Source: Achatina immaculata (Eukaryota; Mollusca; Gastropoda; Stylommatophora; Achatinidae). Taken from it: a stretch of 64,000 nt of DNA. Location of the stretch: the NCBI GenBank assembly GCA_009760885.1, contig CM019697.1, positions 32,269,762-32,333,761 of the forward strand. The letters are read 5' to 3'. Positions 1 to 10,239 of this stretch are shown here, piece after piece. Below the pieces are notes generated by a model. It was not told the origin of the DNA. It worked only from the letters and a program-made list of their open reading frames with translations, and did no database searches. Position 1 is the stretch's first letter. Each line of letters begins with the position of its first letter. Position numbers and translations under genes: made by a program.

Positions 1-205
1 TTCTTTCTAGCTCTCCACTCTCCACTCTCCACTGTTGGTATCTTTTATGGGCCCAAAGATTCTTATTAGGACCTTGTTCTCAAAGATCTGCAAGTGTTGT
101 TCATCTTTCTTTGTTGTACTCCACGTTTCTGATCCATACATGGCGGTTGGTCTTATTATAGTTTTTAAGATTGTTATTTTTGGTGTTTTGGGACAAGATT
201 TTGGA
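1..205 (-). mobile_element. LINE RT C-terminal fragment (RTE-like)
   Basis: The minus strand translates to a stretch resembling the region after the reverse transcriptase core of RTE-like LINEs. It includes IIRPTAMYGSETW, then KKDEQHLQIFENKVL and IFGPIKDTNSGEWR. This matches the family pattern (L/I)RPxxxYGSETWxxxKxDExxLxxFExKxLRxIFGP. One frameshift lies just before IIRP. The fragment runs off the left window edge and is capped at the other side by an (AT)n run. It is not functional. Confidence 0.7.
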
Positions 206-207
206 TC

Positions 208-210
<3 letters not shown>

Positions 211-258
<48 letters not shown>
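211..258. repeat. (AT)n microsatellite
   Basis: About 48 bp of uninterrupted AT dinucleotides lie between two LINE fragments of opposite orientation, so the repeat marks the junction between two insertions. Confidence 0.95.
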
Positions 259-263
<5 letters not shown>

Positions 264-481
264 AATCCCAAAACAAGCTATCAAGTGGAACAACTTAGGC
301 CAAAGAAAAAGAGGCAGACTGCGTGAAACTCTGAAGAGGACATTGTTAAGCGAGGCCAAATTAGCAGGCATAAAATCCTTTGATGAGGTTGAAAGACTCG
401 CCGAAGACAGGAAAAATTGGCGAACTACTTTGCGAGCCCTATGTGACGTTTAACGGCACGGGAAGGATATAAGATATATAA
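259..481 (+). mobile_element. RTE-A LINE, 3' end fragment
   Basis: This encodes the last ~64 residues of the RTE-A polyprotein, starting at QRIPKQAIKWN and including RETLKRTLL and WRTTLRALCDV, with the family stop codon at 451-453. The short 3' tail ending in ataagatata follows. The frame is open, but the piece is only a severely 5'-truncated end, as target-primed reverse transcription typically leaves. Its left edge abuts the (AT)n run. Confidence 0.9.
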
Positions 482-835
482 AGTAATCCTAAAATATAAA
501 CAGTATGAATGAAACCATAAGTACAGTAATAAGTATTCATTAAATGTTTAACTCTTTTACTACAAAGTAAAAATGTTCAAGACCACACAAAAAGCACAAT
601 AAGTACACTAACACTTTTTTTAAAACTGAAAATGAGCATAAGTCTATAATTAGCTTTAAATGTTGGTTTTAAGAGATGAACCTTAAAAGCAAAGAACAAA
701 AACAGCCAAACATAATTATATATTAATGATTAAAAAAACAAAGGGATTTAAATATTTAAATGACTCGCGAAAGCAAATGAGTTAATATTGCAATTAAATT
801 TTATACAAGAATTAGTCATTGCTGTATACTATTTA
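482..835. other. AT-rich spacer, no gene seen
   Basis: The sequence is AT-rich with short A runs. I see no conserved coding frame, RNA gene or recognisable repeat here. Confidence 0.6.
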
Positions 836-854
836 CCACATATGGTAAACCATA

Positions 855-1085
855 ATGGAAACGCATGAAATGTTGGTGCAAATGTACGGGACGGAAACCG
901 TGCCCAGAAAATGTGTTTACGACTAGTTCAAACGCTTTCACGAAGGGATGGAGACGACTGAGTATGAGCCACGTTCGGGTCGGCCGTCGACAAGCAGAAC
1001 CACATACATGATCGAGCGAGTGCGACAAATGCTGGCACGAGATCGGCAAATGACTCTACGATTGATGGCAAAGGAATTGGGCTTT
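855..1085 (+). pseudogene. mariner transposase N-terminal fragment
   Basis: The plus-strand translation resembles the DNA-binding half of a mariner transposase: ETHEMLVQMYG, then FKRFHEGMETTEYEPRSGRP and IERVRQMLARDRQMTLRLMA. That is the helix-turn-helix plus GRPS(T)S linker order known for the family. A TAG stop interrupts it before FKRF, and the catalytic D,D34D half is absent. It abuts an inverted piece covering the first ~22 residues of the same protein type. A dead fragment. Confidence 0.8.
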
Positions 1086-1163
1086 ATCCAGGACATTTCA
1101 TGCTTCTCCGTCGCCGTTTTTCCCAGTTTGTAGCTTAACTTGATGTTCACTCGTTGCTCCACT
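1086..1163 (-). pseudogene. mariner N-terminus, inverted piece
   Basis: On the minus strand this reads EQRVNIKLSYKLGKTATEKH, the extreme N-terminus expected of a mariner transposase. The initiator ATG position reads GTG. Its end, HEM, is where the neighbouring plus-strand fragment begins (ETHEM), so adjoining parts of one gene now lie head to head. No terminal inverted repeat is visible nearby. Confidence 0.75.
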
Positions 1164-1362
1164 GCACTGTGACCATACCTCTCACACTGACCTACGTTCG
1201 ACTGCCCTCAGCGGGTTTACCCTGTCGGTCACGTGTACTCCACGCTAGGTGGAGCTTCTCGACGTGTCTCTGGATGGCCACGTGCTTGGCCACGCATCTG
1301 GCCCATGTTGCCGTTGAGATATCGGACCATTCATCGAACACCTCGTATTTTCTTTCAAATAA

Positions 1363-1365
<3 letters not shown>

Positions 1366-1416
<51 letters not shown>
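1366..1416. repeat. (CT)n microsatellite
   Basis: About 50 bp of uninterrupted CT dinucleotides, immediately after an aataaattt sequence. Confidence 0.95.
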
Positions 1417-1417
<1 letters not shown>

Positions 1418-1569
1418 AAGATCTGTATTTACAATGTATGTTTGTTTTTGTATATTTCTGCGTGTGTATGTGTGCGTGAGTGCTATTTTATTAGGTTAAT
1501 TACTTCTTCCCTTTTACTTTGAATGTAGTAGTTAAATCTTACACTCTTTTGATATGTTTTTTCCTAATT

Positions 1570-1723
1570 TAATTTGTATATTTGTACTAAATCAAGTGTA
1601 TGGGAAGAATGAAAGATGGAGTGATGAAGGGTAGAATGTAAGACGGGCCTGCGTGCCCAATTCTTTACCCTTTAAAAATAAAGATTATTCATTCATTCAT
1701 TCATTCTCTCTCTCTCTCTCTCT
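1570..1723 (+). mobile_element. CR1-L LINE 3' UTR with (ATTC)n(TC)n tail
   Basis: This is a 3' end shared by at least five loci in the window. The core reads gatgaagggtagaatgtaag, then acgggcctgcgtgcccaatt and ccctttaaaaataaag. It passes directly into (ATTC)n and then (TC)n. No coding part remains. The shared core with different tandem-repeat tails identifies it as a LINE 3' terminus rather than a gene. Confidence 0.75.
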
Positions 1724-1754
1724 ACACATACACACACATGCGCGTCTTCATGTG

Positions 1755-2160
1755 ACATGTTTTTTCTAGAATGGTGTAGCTCTCACTGCCTCCCTGAATT
1801 CAATGCGGTCTTGCGTAAGCTGACCAGCGTTTCCAATGACATAATCCGACTTTTCATGATGTACTGTGTCCACCTGCGGTGAGGTCCCTCTTTTCTCTTT
1901 TGCTGGGCACTATGCCTTCTACTATCAACCTTTCCAAGCTAGTATGTCTCTTGATGTGCCCCAAGTGTCTCAGCGTTCTAATTTTTATGGTGTTAACGAC
2001 CCAATTTTCTGCGATACCTAATCCCAGTAATGTATCTTTATTTTATTTTCGTTCAATCCATGATATTCTAAGTGCCGATCTATAACATTTCATTTCAAAT
2101 GCTGTTTTTCTCTTTTCTACAGATTTGTTAAGTGTCCAAACACGTATACTTAATATTAAA
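1755..2160 (-). mobile_element. LINE C-terminal fragment (RTE-C-like)
   Basis: The minus strand encodes IRTLRHLGHIKRHTSLERL followed by HRRWTQYIMKSRIMSLETL. This matches the post-RT segment of RTE-like LINEs (LGHxxR...GRPRRRWxQDI...). Stops and a frameshift are present. It is related to the RTE-C copies at 40981 and 44197 but clearly diverged from them. Confidence 0.7.
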
Positions 2161-2288
2161 TTTAAATCATATGTGTTTTGCGACTGAGGTTCCTGAATTT
2201 GACAATAAAAAAAATGTATGAGCTTTAAGAAGATGGAACAAGTCTTTGGCCTGCCGAACGAAAAATGTTGCTAGTGCCTGCTTTCTTT

Positions 2289-2866
2289 ATCTTATATCCT
2301 TCCCGTACCGTTAAACTTCACGTAGGGCTTGCATGGTAGTTTGCCAAGCTTTCCTGCTTTTGCCGAGCTTTTCAACCTCATCAATGGATTTTATGCCTTT
2401 CTTAACAATGTCCTCTTTATAATTTCACGTGGCCGATCTTTTTTTCATCGGCCTGTTGTGGTCCACTTGATAGTTTGCTTTGGGATTCTCTGATTGTTTC
2501 TTCTCATCACGTGACCGACATATGTTCATCTCCTTTTCCTGATCACCCATGAGACTGGTTGTTGTTCAGTCATCTGCTTTACCTCTGCGTTGTTCTATAA
2601 TTCGTTCCACTTGTTTTCAAAAGAGTCTAGTTTCTGGTCTATTTCTTTAGTTGTTTTCCAGCTTTCGCATGCATAAATGAGGGTGGATATTACACTTGAA
2701 TTGAATAGTCTTAACTTTGTTTTTGTGCTTATAACTTTAGAGTGCCATATATTCTTGAAGGTCGATGGTGGTTTTGCAATTCTATTTCTAACTTCCTTTC
2801 TGGCGTCACCATCCTAGTCTATGTAGCTGCCGAGGTATGTACATTGGTTGACTTCTGCATGCTTTA
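2289..2866 (-). mobile_element. RTE-A LINE, truncated copy
   Basis: The minus strand carries the RTE-A C-terminal half: NQCTYLGSYID, then VISTLIYACESWKTTKEID, then the RETLKRTLL-type motif, ending A-L-R-E-V-stop (stop complement at 2311-2313). The 3' tail is cttatatccttccc on the plus strand. Several frameshifts and deletions make it a dead copy, 5'-truncated near 2866. Confidence 0.85.
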
Positions 2867-2954
2867 CACTATTATAAATCACAACTATGTAGAATGTAAC
2901 GAAATATAAATACAAATTATAAATAAAAAAGTAAGTTCTAGATACTTTCTGCAG

Positions 2955-3199
2955 GACTTGCAGTTTTGGCAGGACAAAGTTTTGACAATGCTGAGGAAAG
3001 AGATTTTGAAGAGGCTGGTGCAGCTGTACGTACAGCACTCTTGGCTCATTAAGAACTTGCTGAGCAGAAAAGACAGGGACATGAGGAAGAGAGTATAGAA
3101 GATGTAGATGTACGGAGTTTGATCTTCCTCTGGCAGAGCTGGGAGGAGGAGGAGGAGGAGGGGTTTGTGAGAGTGCATCATGAGCAGTCACTTTCTTGA
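2955..3199 (+). pseudogene. candidate exon or decayed coding segment
   Basis: A perfect 3' splice-type sequence (actttctgcag) precedes an open stretch whose frame from 2957 is rich in RNY codons: LAVLAGQSFDNAEERDFEEA, then AAVRTALLAH. A TAA stop at 3050-3052 interrupts it, after which the same frame stays protein-like (ELAEQKRQGHEEESIEDVD) to a TGA at 3197. Either the exon ends at the first stop or the segment is a gene fragment with a nonsense mutation. I do not recognise a family. The alternative frame (DLQFWQDKVLTML) is also open to 3098, so the reading frame is not certain. Confidence 0.3.
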
Positions 3200-3264
3200 C
3201 AGCACTTACCCAGACGAAAGAGGATGACTAATAATTCTACTCTGCTGCTTCGAAGCTTTCTTCT

Positions 3265-3770
3265 TTGACGAATAATACATCTCTCTCCTCCCTCCCTTTC
3301 TATTCTCTCTCTCTCTCTCTACTCGCTCTTTCTATTGTCCTTCTGTTCTCTCTCTACTCTCTTTCTCTACGTTCTCTGTTTTTCTCTGCTCTCTTTCTGC
3401 ACTCTTTCTGCACTCTTTCTCTACTCTCTTTCTTTCTCTGCTCTCTGCTTTCTCTACTCTCTTTCTCGTTCTCTACTCTCTTTCCCTCGCTCTCTACTCT
3501 TTTTTCTACTCTCTCTCCTCTCTCTCTCTTTCTCTCTCTTTCTCTCACTCTCTTTATTCTTTTCCTCTACTCTCTCTCTCTCACTCTTATGTTCTTTTTA
3601 CTCTCTCTCTCTCTCTCTCTATTCTCCTTCCCTCTTTCTCGACATCTATAATTCTACTATTTTTCTTTACTCTTTCTTTACTGTCACTCTCTCTCTCTCT
3701 CTCTCTCTCTACCATTTCTCTCTACTCTCTCTGTACTTTATTTCTACTCTCTTTGCTCCTCCTCCCCCCC
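3265..3770. repeat. degenerate CT-rich tract
   Basis: About 500 bp of imperfect (CT)n with TTTCTC and CTACT variants. The long open frames here are low-complexity Ser/Leu/Phe strings produced by the repeat and are not genes. Confidence 0.9.
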
Positions 3771-4483
3771 CCTCCGGGCCACCTATCTCTCTACACCCGC
3801 AAAACACACATACAGTGTTTGACAGAACTTGTGGCATGTACAAACACAATCAACTTACTTGCTAATTTATCTGTACTTCATACACTTTTTATTGCGTGTT
3901 TACGATTTCGACATTTCTCTACTTATTGATTCTACCGACCTGGCTAGAACTCGGAGGGCAATTCAGACTCTGTTAGGTAAATGGGAAAGCCAGCACTAGA
4001 TTGCGACCTGCAAAATTTGAATCAATTTGAGCCGGTATCGAGGCTCGCACTCAAGGGGAGACAAGAACTCCTCGTTTTGGGCTGAAGGACAGCGGGTAGC
4101 TGACGGGAGGAATTAGCTTCTTCATCAGCAGCGCCGCGAAGGCACAGAGCTGTAGCTACTTGTTGGAGCTGTAGCGTATCAGAGCGGTCACACAGCGGCA
4201 ACATCACGTCACAACTGCACGTTTTAGAGGCAAGGAAAGAAGGGACACACGGGCTGAGTGAGTAAGTTTCAGGTAATGCTTTTTTTTTTAATAAGTAGCA
4301 TTTACACAAGTATTACGTGGAATATAATAATGCCAGCATGGAGTAATTAGCACTGATGGAATATAAGTGAAAACATGATAATTTGATAATAAATGGATAA
4401 GGAATGTGAAGTTATGTGGAAGTAAGTAAACCTGTAAGAAAAGTTGTAGGTATTGGGGCTGAGAAAGATTTCACAAGTAATTT

Positions 4484-4484
<1 letters not shown>
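3771..4484. other. unique sequence, no gene seen
   Basis: Mixed-composition DNA with a C run near 3765-3778 and an A/T run near 4280. The 95-residue minus-strand frame at 4022-4309 shows no domain and is probably chance. Confidence 0.5.

Positions 4485-4540
<56 letters not shown>
4485..4540. repeat. (CT)n microsatellite
   Basis: About 55 bp of CT dinucleotide repeat. Confidence 0.95.
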
Positions 4541-4543
<3 letters not shown>

Positions 4544-4624
4544 GTTCATTGACGTCAAACTCGTTTTCCCTTGTAATCTGCAAGCATACAGTTAATTTGA
4601 GTGTGTGACGTGTATAATGTATGC

Positions 4625-5300
4625 TTGGTATTTTAATAACACTGTTTCTACTTGAGTTTTAAACAGTCAAACAATGCTCCTACTTCTGTTTTACATAGTT
4701 TAACAGTACTTATACTTCTGGTTTAAATAGTCTAGCACTGTTACTACTTCTGTTTTATATACTCTAGCAGTGTTCCTATATATGTTTTATATAGCCTAAC
4801 AATGTCCTTATTTCTGTTTTATATAGTCTAACAATGTTCCTTTTTCTGTTTTATATATTCAAACAATGTTCCTACTTCTGTTTTATATAGTCTAACGATA
4901 GCTCTTCCTATTTCTCTTTCAAGTAGTTTAATGCTGCCCCTACTTCTATTTTATATAGTCTAATAATATGCCAACTTCAGTTTTATATAGTCTAACAATG
5001 TTCCTACTTCTATTTTAAATAGTCTAACAATGTTGTTCCTATTTCTGTTTCAAATAGTCTAATAATATTCCTACTTCTGTTTTAAATAATCTAATAATGT
5101 TCCTACTTCTGTTTTTAAAAAGTCTAACAATGTTCCTACTTCTGTTTTTAAGTAAGCTAATAATGTTGTTCCTACTTATGTTTTATATAGTCTAACGCTG
5201 TTCCTATTTCTGTTTAAAATAGTCTACCGCTGTACTACTGCTGTTTTAAACAGTCTAACAATGTTCCTACTTCTCTTTTATATCGTCTAACATTTCGTCT
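4625..5300. repeat. ~32-bp AT-rich minisatellite
   Basis: About 20 degenerate copies of a ~32-bp unit close to atagtctaacaatgttccta plus cttctgtttta. Units differ in length by a few bases and in the codons around gttcct, indicating an old array. No coding potential. Confidence 0.9.
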
Positions 5301-7183
5301 AGCCTGAACTTTCGCGAATATAGTAACTTATACATACAGCGCTTGAATTATTTGTAAATATCAGCGCTTTCAGTGAGCGTTGTGGTGCTAAGCACAGCTG
5401 TCATGTCGTGGCGTCAGTGTCTCGTTATACGTCGTTTTGCTACAGCGTTTGGTCCCAGAGCCAGGGAGTAAAGGGAAGAAAATGTCTAGACGATGACAAA
5501 AACGAAAAAAGTCTCGCATCTATCACCTGTCTTGCTGTAAGACTTGAGTGTGGCAAAGCAGTGTGGACAAGGAGTAAAAAGTTCATTAAAACATGGGTCT
5601 AATTGTCTGAACTAGAAATTCTGTTACCACCGTCATCATCCAAATATCTACCTTTTTTGTTCATTTGTTATGTTTGTTTTGTGTAAAGAAAAATGAACGA
5701 AAAATTTGACAAAGAATATAACGGTATTTAAATACATCTTTTATCTTTAAAGAAAAGCAGTAAAATATATATTTATTGAATAAAGCCGCTTTATTTAAAA
5801 CTAGCCACAGTAAAACCAAAAAAAAAAAACTTCACTTTGAGTGTTATAAACGCTTAAAACGTGGCGTACGATCTACTGTTAAAATTTTTTTTAAAAAAAG
5901 TGTGTAGTTTGTGGCAGTAGCTTCAGTGTTAAAGCAAACTTTTAATCGATTCTTTTCGTGGTTTCGGATTTCGGATAATCGACTCTAGTTTATACAGTGT
6001 TTTTTTTTAAATTATTATTTGTTATATTCTGTACAACTTCTGGCATCATATCGATGCCTTCGTGAGTCTTTGATCACGTTTCACGTGGTAATGTTGGAAG
6101 AGAAGTGCAGAATCATGTTGTACGTGAGGGGTTCTCTATGTGTTTGTGAGTTTTTTTTTCTTTGGGGGAGGGGGGGAGGGGTTATGTCCTCGTTACTGCT
6201 TTCGTTTGACTTGAATATTATCATTTGTGTACAAAATCTTTTATGATTTCCAACATTTCATTAAGTCATGATGGCGCATTTTGTTTCGTTTGAGGTGGTT
6301 TGTTTGGCCAGGAAAACAGCATAATCAAGACTACCCCTTTCTGTATTTGAGGAAACAAAACAAAATCTGAGCTGTCTACGTGGTAGTGGTGACTAACATT
6401 ACAAATTATTGTGCTAATGCTCGTTTAGTCTGTTTACGTAAGTGGATATTAGCAGTATAATTTTTCCCCCATTACAGCCATGGCTCGATGTACGGCTGAC
6501 CGAATTACGTCTGTTCTTAGTTGCTTTAGCATATTTCATTACATAAGATACATTTGCACAGTAAACATGCAGTAAAACAGGTTCGTTCAGGCATCATGCC
6601 ATTGATTGTCTGCTTCCTATTTTCCCCTGTTTTGCCCCTGTGGAACTTTTAACTGAAGTGATATTTCATTTTTCGTCAAAATCTACAGCGGTATGGTCCT
6701 TAAAATCGCTCATTTGGTGAGTACAGATGAATGCGTGTTGGCGTGTATGCAATATGAGTATGCGGATGTTTGTGTTACTGAAACGTTATTACAGCATGAT
6801 TCTTTATTTAGTGTGTTGTATGACTCTTTTTTTTTTGTTATTAATTTCCACACAATTACTGTGTTGCTTTGCGTTCTGTTAGTATTTTAAAGTGGTGGTA
6901 AATATGTTTGTTCATCTTGTAACATGTTATAGTTATGAAATGTATTTAGTGCCTAACCTTTCTTGACAACATCCGAAATACGGGTAAAGCGACTTACGGC
7001 CATATGGCCGGTCCCAAATGTGGCTGTAAGTTGACGCATGACTGTACTTGTTTAGTGTTTCTAAGAAAACAGACATTGAAAGTATCTGTTATTGTATTAG
7101 AAGCACAGACTATGAATTCACTGAAATTCACTATGCACAGCTCTTTGACAGGGACGCTCAGAACCAAGCGAAGAAGCTATGAA
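5301..7183. other. AT-rich single-copy DNA, no gene seen
   Basis: About 1.9 kb with homopolymer A and T runs (5818, 5885, 6000, 6830) and a G run near 6165. The short open frames at 5408, 6019, 6693 and 7004 lack motifs, splice context or codon bias. I see no RNA gene. Confidence 0.5.
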
Positions 7184-8066
7184 TCATGTTAGAGAAGCCT
7201 ACCAGCTTACTAAAATTAAACATTTTCTTGACATAGACACCAGAAAAATATACTACATATCACAGATACAAACACACTTGGACTACTGCTTCACAGTCTG
7301 GGATGGTTGTTCCATGTTAAACATGAAAAGACTTTACTCACTTCAAAAACGAGCAGTAAAGCTTATAGATGACAAACATGCAGCACGTAGTACAAATAAG
7401 GATAAACATCTTGATATTCTACTCCTCATAAAGAGACTTCTTTTCAACAAGGCCAAGTTAATTCATAAAATTCTATCGCACAATGCTCCACCCTATATGT
7501 GGTTTTTTTCAAATCCAACCCAAAACACAGTCAACGCTTAAGCAATTGTATTCTCCCAAAACCAAGGCTTGACATGTTTAAAAAAAAGCTTCTCTTACTC
7601 AGCTGCCCACCTTTGGAATCCCTTGCTAATTCATGTAAAACTTATAAGTAATATTCGTTGTTATAACTTTACACTTTGTCAACATCTGTTTGTCATGGAC
7701 TATATGCCTCCCTAAGCATAGTCTAAAGTAGTTTAAAGTATGACTTGATTGTTGTAAATGTAAAAAAAAAAAATTTATACCGGTTTTCTATAAATTTGAT
7801 AGTTTTGAATGAATGTAAGAATGCAAGTTTATTTCGTGGTGTTGCATAAATCAGAGTTTAGAATGTATGGACATGAGAAAAGTTTATTATTTATTTATGT
7901 AAGCGTTTAATTGTGTCTCCATGATTATTATGGTCATTAACAAATGCTGAATGACTGTAACTGAGTGAAAGCTGTATGATGAAGGGCAGAATGTTAGACG
8001 GGCCTTAGTGCCCAATTCTTAAGCCTTTGAAAATAAAGTATGCTCGTTCGTTCGTTCGTTCGTTCT
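7184..8066 (+). mobile_element. CR1-L LINE, 3' half
   Basis: The frame from ~7184 encodes the thumb/C-terminal part of a CR1/Jockey-type RT: KHFLDIDTRKIYYISQIQTH, LDYCFTVWDGC, LYSLQKRAVKLIDDKHA and NKAKLIHKILSHNAPPYMW. It breaks by frameshift after 7541, although the downstream leu/phe-rich tail is still recognisable to ~7710. The family 3' UTR (cagaatgttagacgggcc, gtgcccaattcttaa) follows and ends in (TTCG)n at 8043-8066. The element is 5'-truncated and dead. Confidence 0.85.
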
Positions 8067-8649
8067 CTCTTGGCGTAAGAACAATTATGATCCGTTGCGT
8101 AGTTTACTTGTGAATTTTTGAAATGTGTCACCGATTTAATGTATAACCATGTATTGTGCTATCCGGGCGAGGAAGTCGCTGGTTTGTACCGAGGGCTGAT
8201 GTCGCTCCTCTACCAGATTTGAAAGAAAACGTGAACTTCGGTGTATACACAAATTCCGCAATGTTCACTGTGAGGTCCAGTAATTAATGGCCGCTTAGCT
8301 AGAGCGGTGGTCGCCAAGAAGTGTACAGCGTGGGTTTTAACAAGTTTTTCACCCGACAGAATTCATTCCCGACTCCATTCCTCACACCGTGGTTCGAACC
8401 TGTGTTTTTCTGATGAGACACAACCGCTTAAAGGGCATGGCCAGGCTCTTTATACATTCATGGATAACGCTGAAGTATATTTGTTAGTTGAGAGGTTATA
8501 ATCCACTCAGAATTCTTTGAAACTGTTCTCTTATGTGCATCTTCTTGTTTAAAAAAATGGCCCCCTGACTCTTGTCTTGAAGCTCCTGGATGACGAAGAT
8601 TCCGCTTATTGTGACCAATGCTTAGGTCACTTTCATTCTGATACATAGT
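8067..8649. other. no recognisable feature
   Basis: Mixed-composition sequence. The two ~60-residue frames (8307 plus, 8458 minus) overlap each other and show no domain. Confidence 0.45.
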
Positions 8650-9430
8650 CCATCATCATTAATGTGTTTAACCTCTTCCCCGGAGCATTAAACGACAGGC
8701 AATGGCTCTCCAGCCACTTCTATCTTCGGCCTTGTTCTCCAAGTCACTCTATGTGAACCCCTCCTCTGTTTCAGAACATTCTTGTTATCCCTTCTTTATG
8801 TATTTTTTGATCTTCTCTGTTTTCGTTTTTCTTTTTTTTTTTTTTTTTCCATGCGGATTCTGAGCCAAAACCTGCCTTGCTAGACGGTCTCTCTGCTTTG
8901 TTCAGTGTGTGCCCAATCTACATCCATTTTCTTTTTGTGATATGAACATTGATTGTTTCTTGTTCTGTCTGTCTCCAAATCTCCTTATTTCTGATCTTGT
9001 CCCGTCATTTAATCTTTAAAATCCTTCTCAGACAACTGTTTACAAATGTCTGCAACTTTTTTTCTGTGTTGTCTTTGTCACTTTCTATGTCTCTGGGTCA
9101 TAATGTTTTCACAGTTTGTGTTGTCTTTGTCACTTTCCAGGTAGAAAAATCTTAATCTCGTTTTGGTCTTTATTTTTTCGCTGCTCATATGTTGTTAAGA
9201 TGTCTTAATGTTGGCTCGGCGTTGGCTATTCTAGATTTAACATTCCTCTCTATTTCTCCTTTATCAAGAACGCTGTATAGATATATCAGATTATCTGCTT
9301 CTTCAATATGAGTGCATTCCGTATTTATCCGGCTATTGCGTGGGATCTTATTGCATTATCTTTGTTTCGTCGATGTTGATATGCAATCCAAATTTTGCAG
9401 AATTTGATTGAGGGGTCTGAAGCTTGCCTT
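8650..9430 (-). mobile_element. RTE-D LINE, 3' portion
   Basis: Read on the minus strand, the segment continues an RTE-like polyprotein. Near 9400 it shows NSAKFGLHINIDETKIM, the RT motif-D region. Then come VHITKRKWMWIGHTL and finally DRSGWRAIACRL close to the 3' end with a GATGATG tail. Frameshifts are frequent. A 17-bp minisatellite and family X separate this part from the RT core at 11836-12466. Confidence 0.75.
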
Positions 9431-9913
9431 TCCGTTAGAACTGGTTGTGTGAGAGAAGTGGTTGTGTGAGAGAAGTGGTTGTGTGAGAGAAGTGGTTGTG
9501 TGAGAGAGAAGTGGTTGTGTGAGAGAAGTGGTTGTGTGAGAGAAGTGGTTGTGTGAGAGAATTGGTTGTGTGAGAGAAGTGGTTGTGTGAGAGAAGTGGT
9601 TGTGTGAGAGAAGTGGCTATATGAGAGAGACAGAGAGAGAGAGAAGTGATTATGTGTGTGAGAGAGAAGTGGTTGTGTGAGAGAAGTGGTTGTGTGAGAG
9701 AAGTGGTTGTGTGAGAGAAGTGGTTGTGTGAGAGAAGTGGTTGTATGAGAGAAGTGGTTGTATGAGAGAAGTGGTTGTGTGAGAGAAGTGGCTGTATGAG
9801 AGAGAGAGAAGTGGTTATGTGTGTGAGAGAGAAGTGGTTGTGTGAGAGAGAAGTGGTTGTGTGAGAGAAGTGGTTGTGTGAGAGATGTGGCTATGTGAGA
9901 GAAGTGGCTGTAT

Positions 9914-9944
<31 letters not shown>

Positions 9945-10235
9945 GGTTATGTGTGCGAGAGAGTGAAGTGGTTGTGTGAGAGAAGTGCCCGTGTGAGAGA
10001 AGTGCTGTGAGAGAGAAGTGGTTGTGTGAGAGAAGTGGTTGTGTGATAGAAGTGGTTGTGTGAGAGAAGTGGCTGTGTGAGAGAAGAGGGTGTGTGAGAG
10101 AAGAGCTGTGTGAGAGAAGTGGCTGTGAGAGAGAAATGGCTGTGTGAGAGAAATGCTGTGTGAGAGAAGTGGTCTTATGAGAGAAATGGTTGTGCGAGAG
10201 AAGTGGTTGTGTGAGAGAAGTGGCTGTGGTTCTAA
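9431..10235. repeat. 17-bp minisatellite derived from LINE coding DNA
   Basis: About 45 copies of a ~17-bp unit gtggttgtgtgagagaa, with GA expansions between some units. On the minus strand it reads as repeated SHNHFSHTTTSLTQ-like peptide. The same unit is continuous with the LINE codons just after the RT catalytic motif at 11836-11850 (ADDIELLSHSH), so the array appears to have expanded from that coding sequence. Confidence 0.9.
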
Positions 10236-10239
10236 GGAC

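Noticed and set aside
4022..4309. 95-codon minus-strand frame
   Set aside because: Ordinary composition but no recognisable domain, no splice signals and no homologous copy in the window. Treated as chance.
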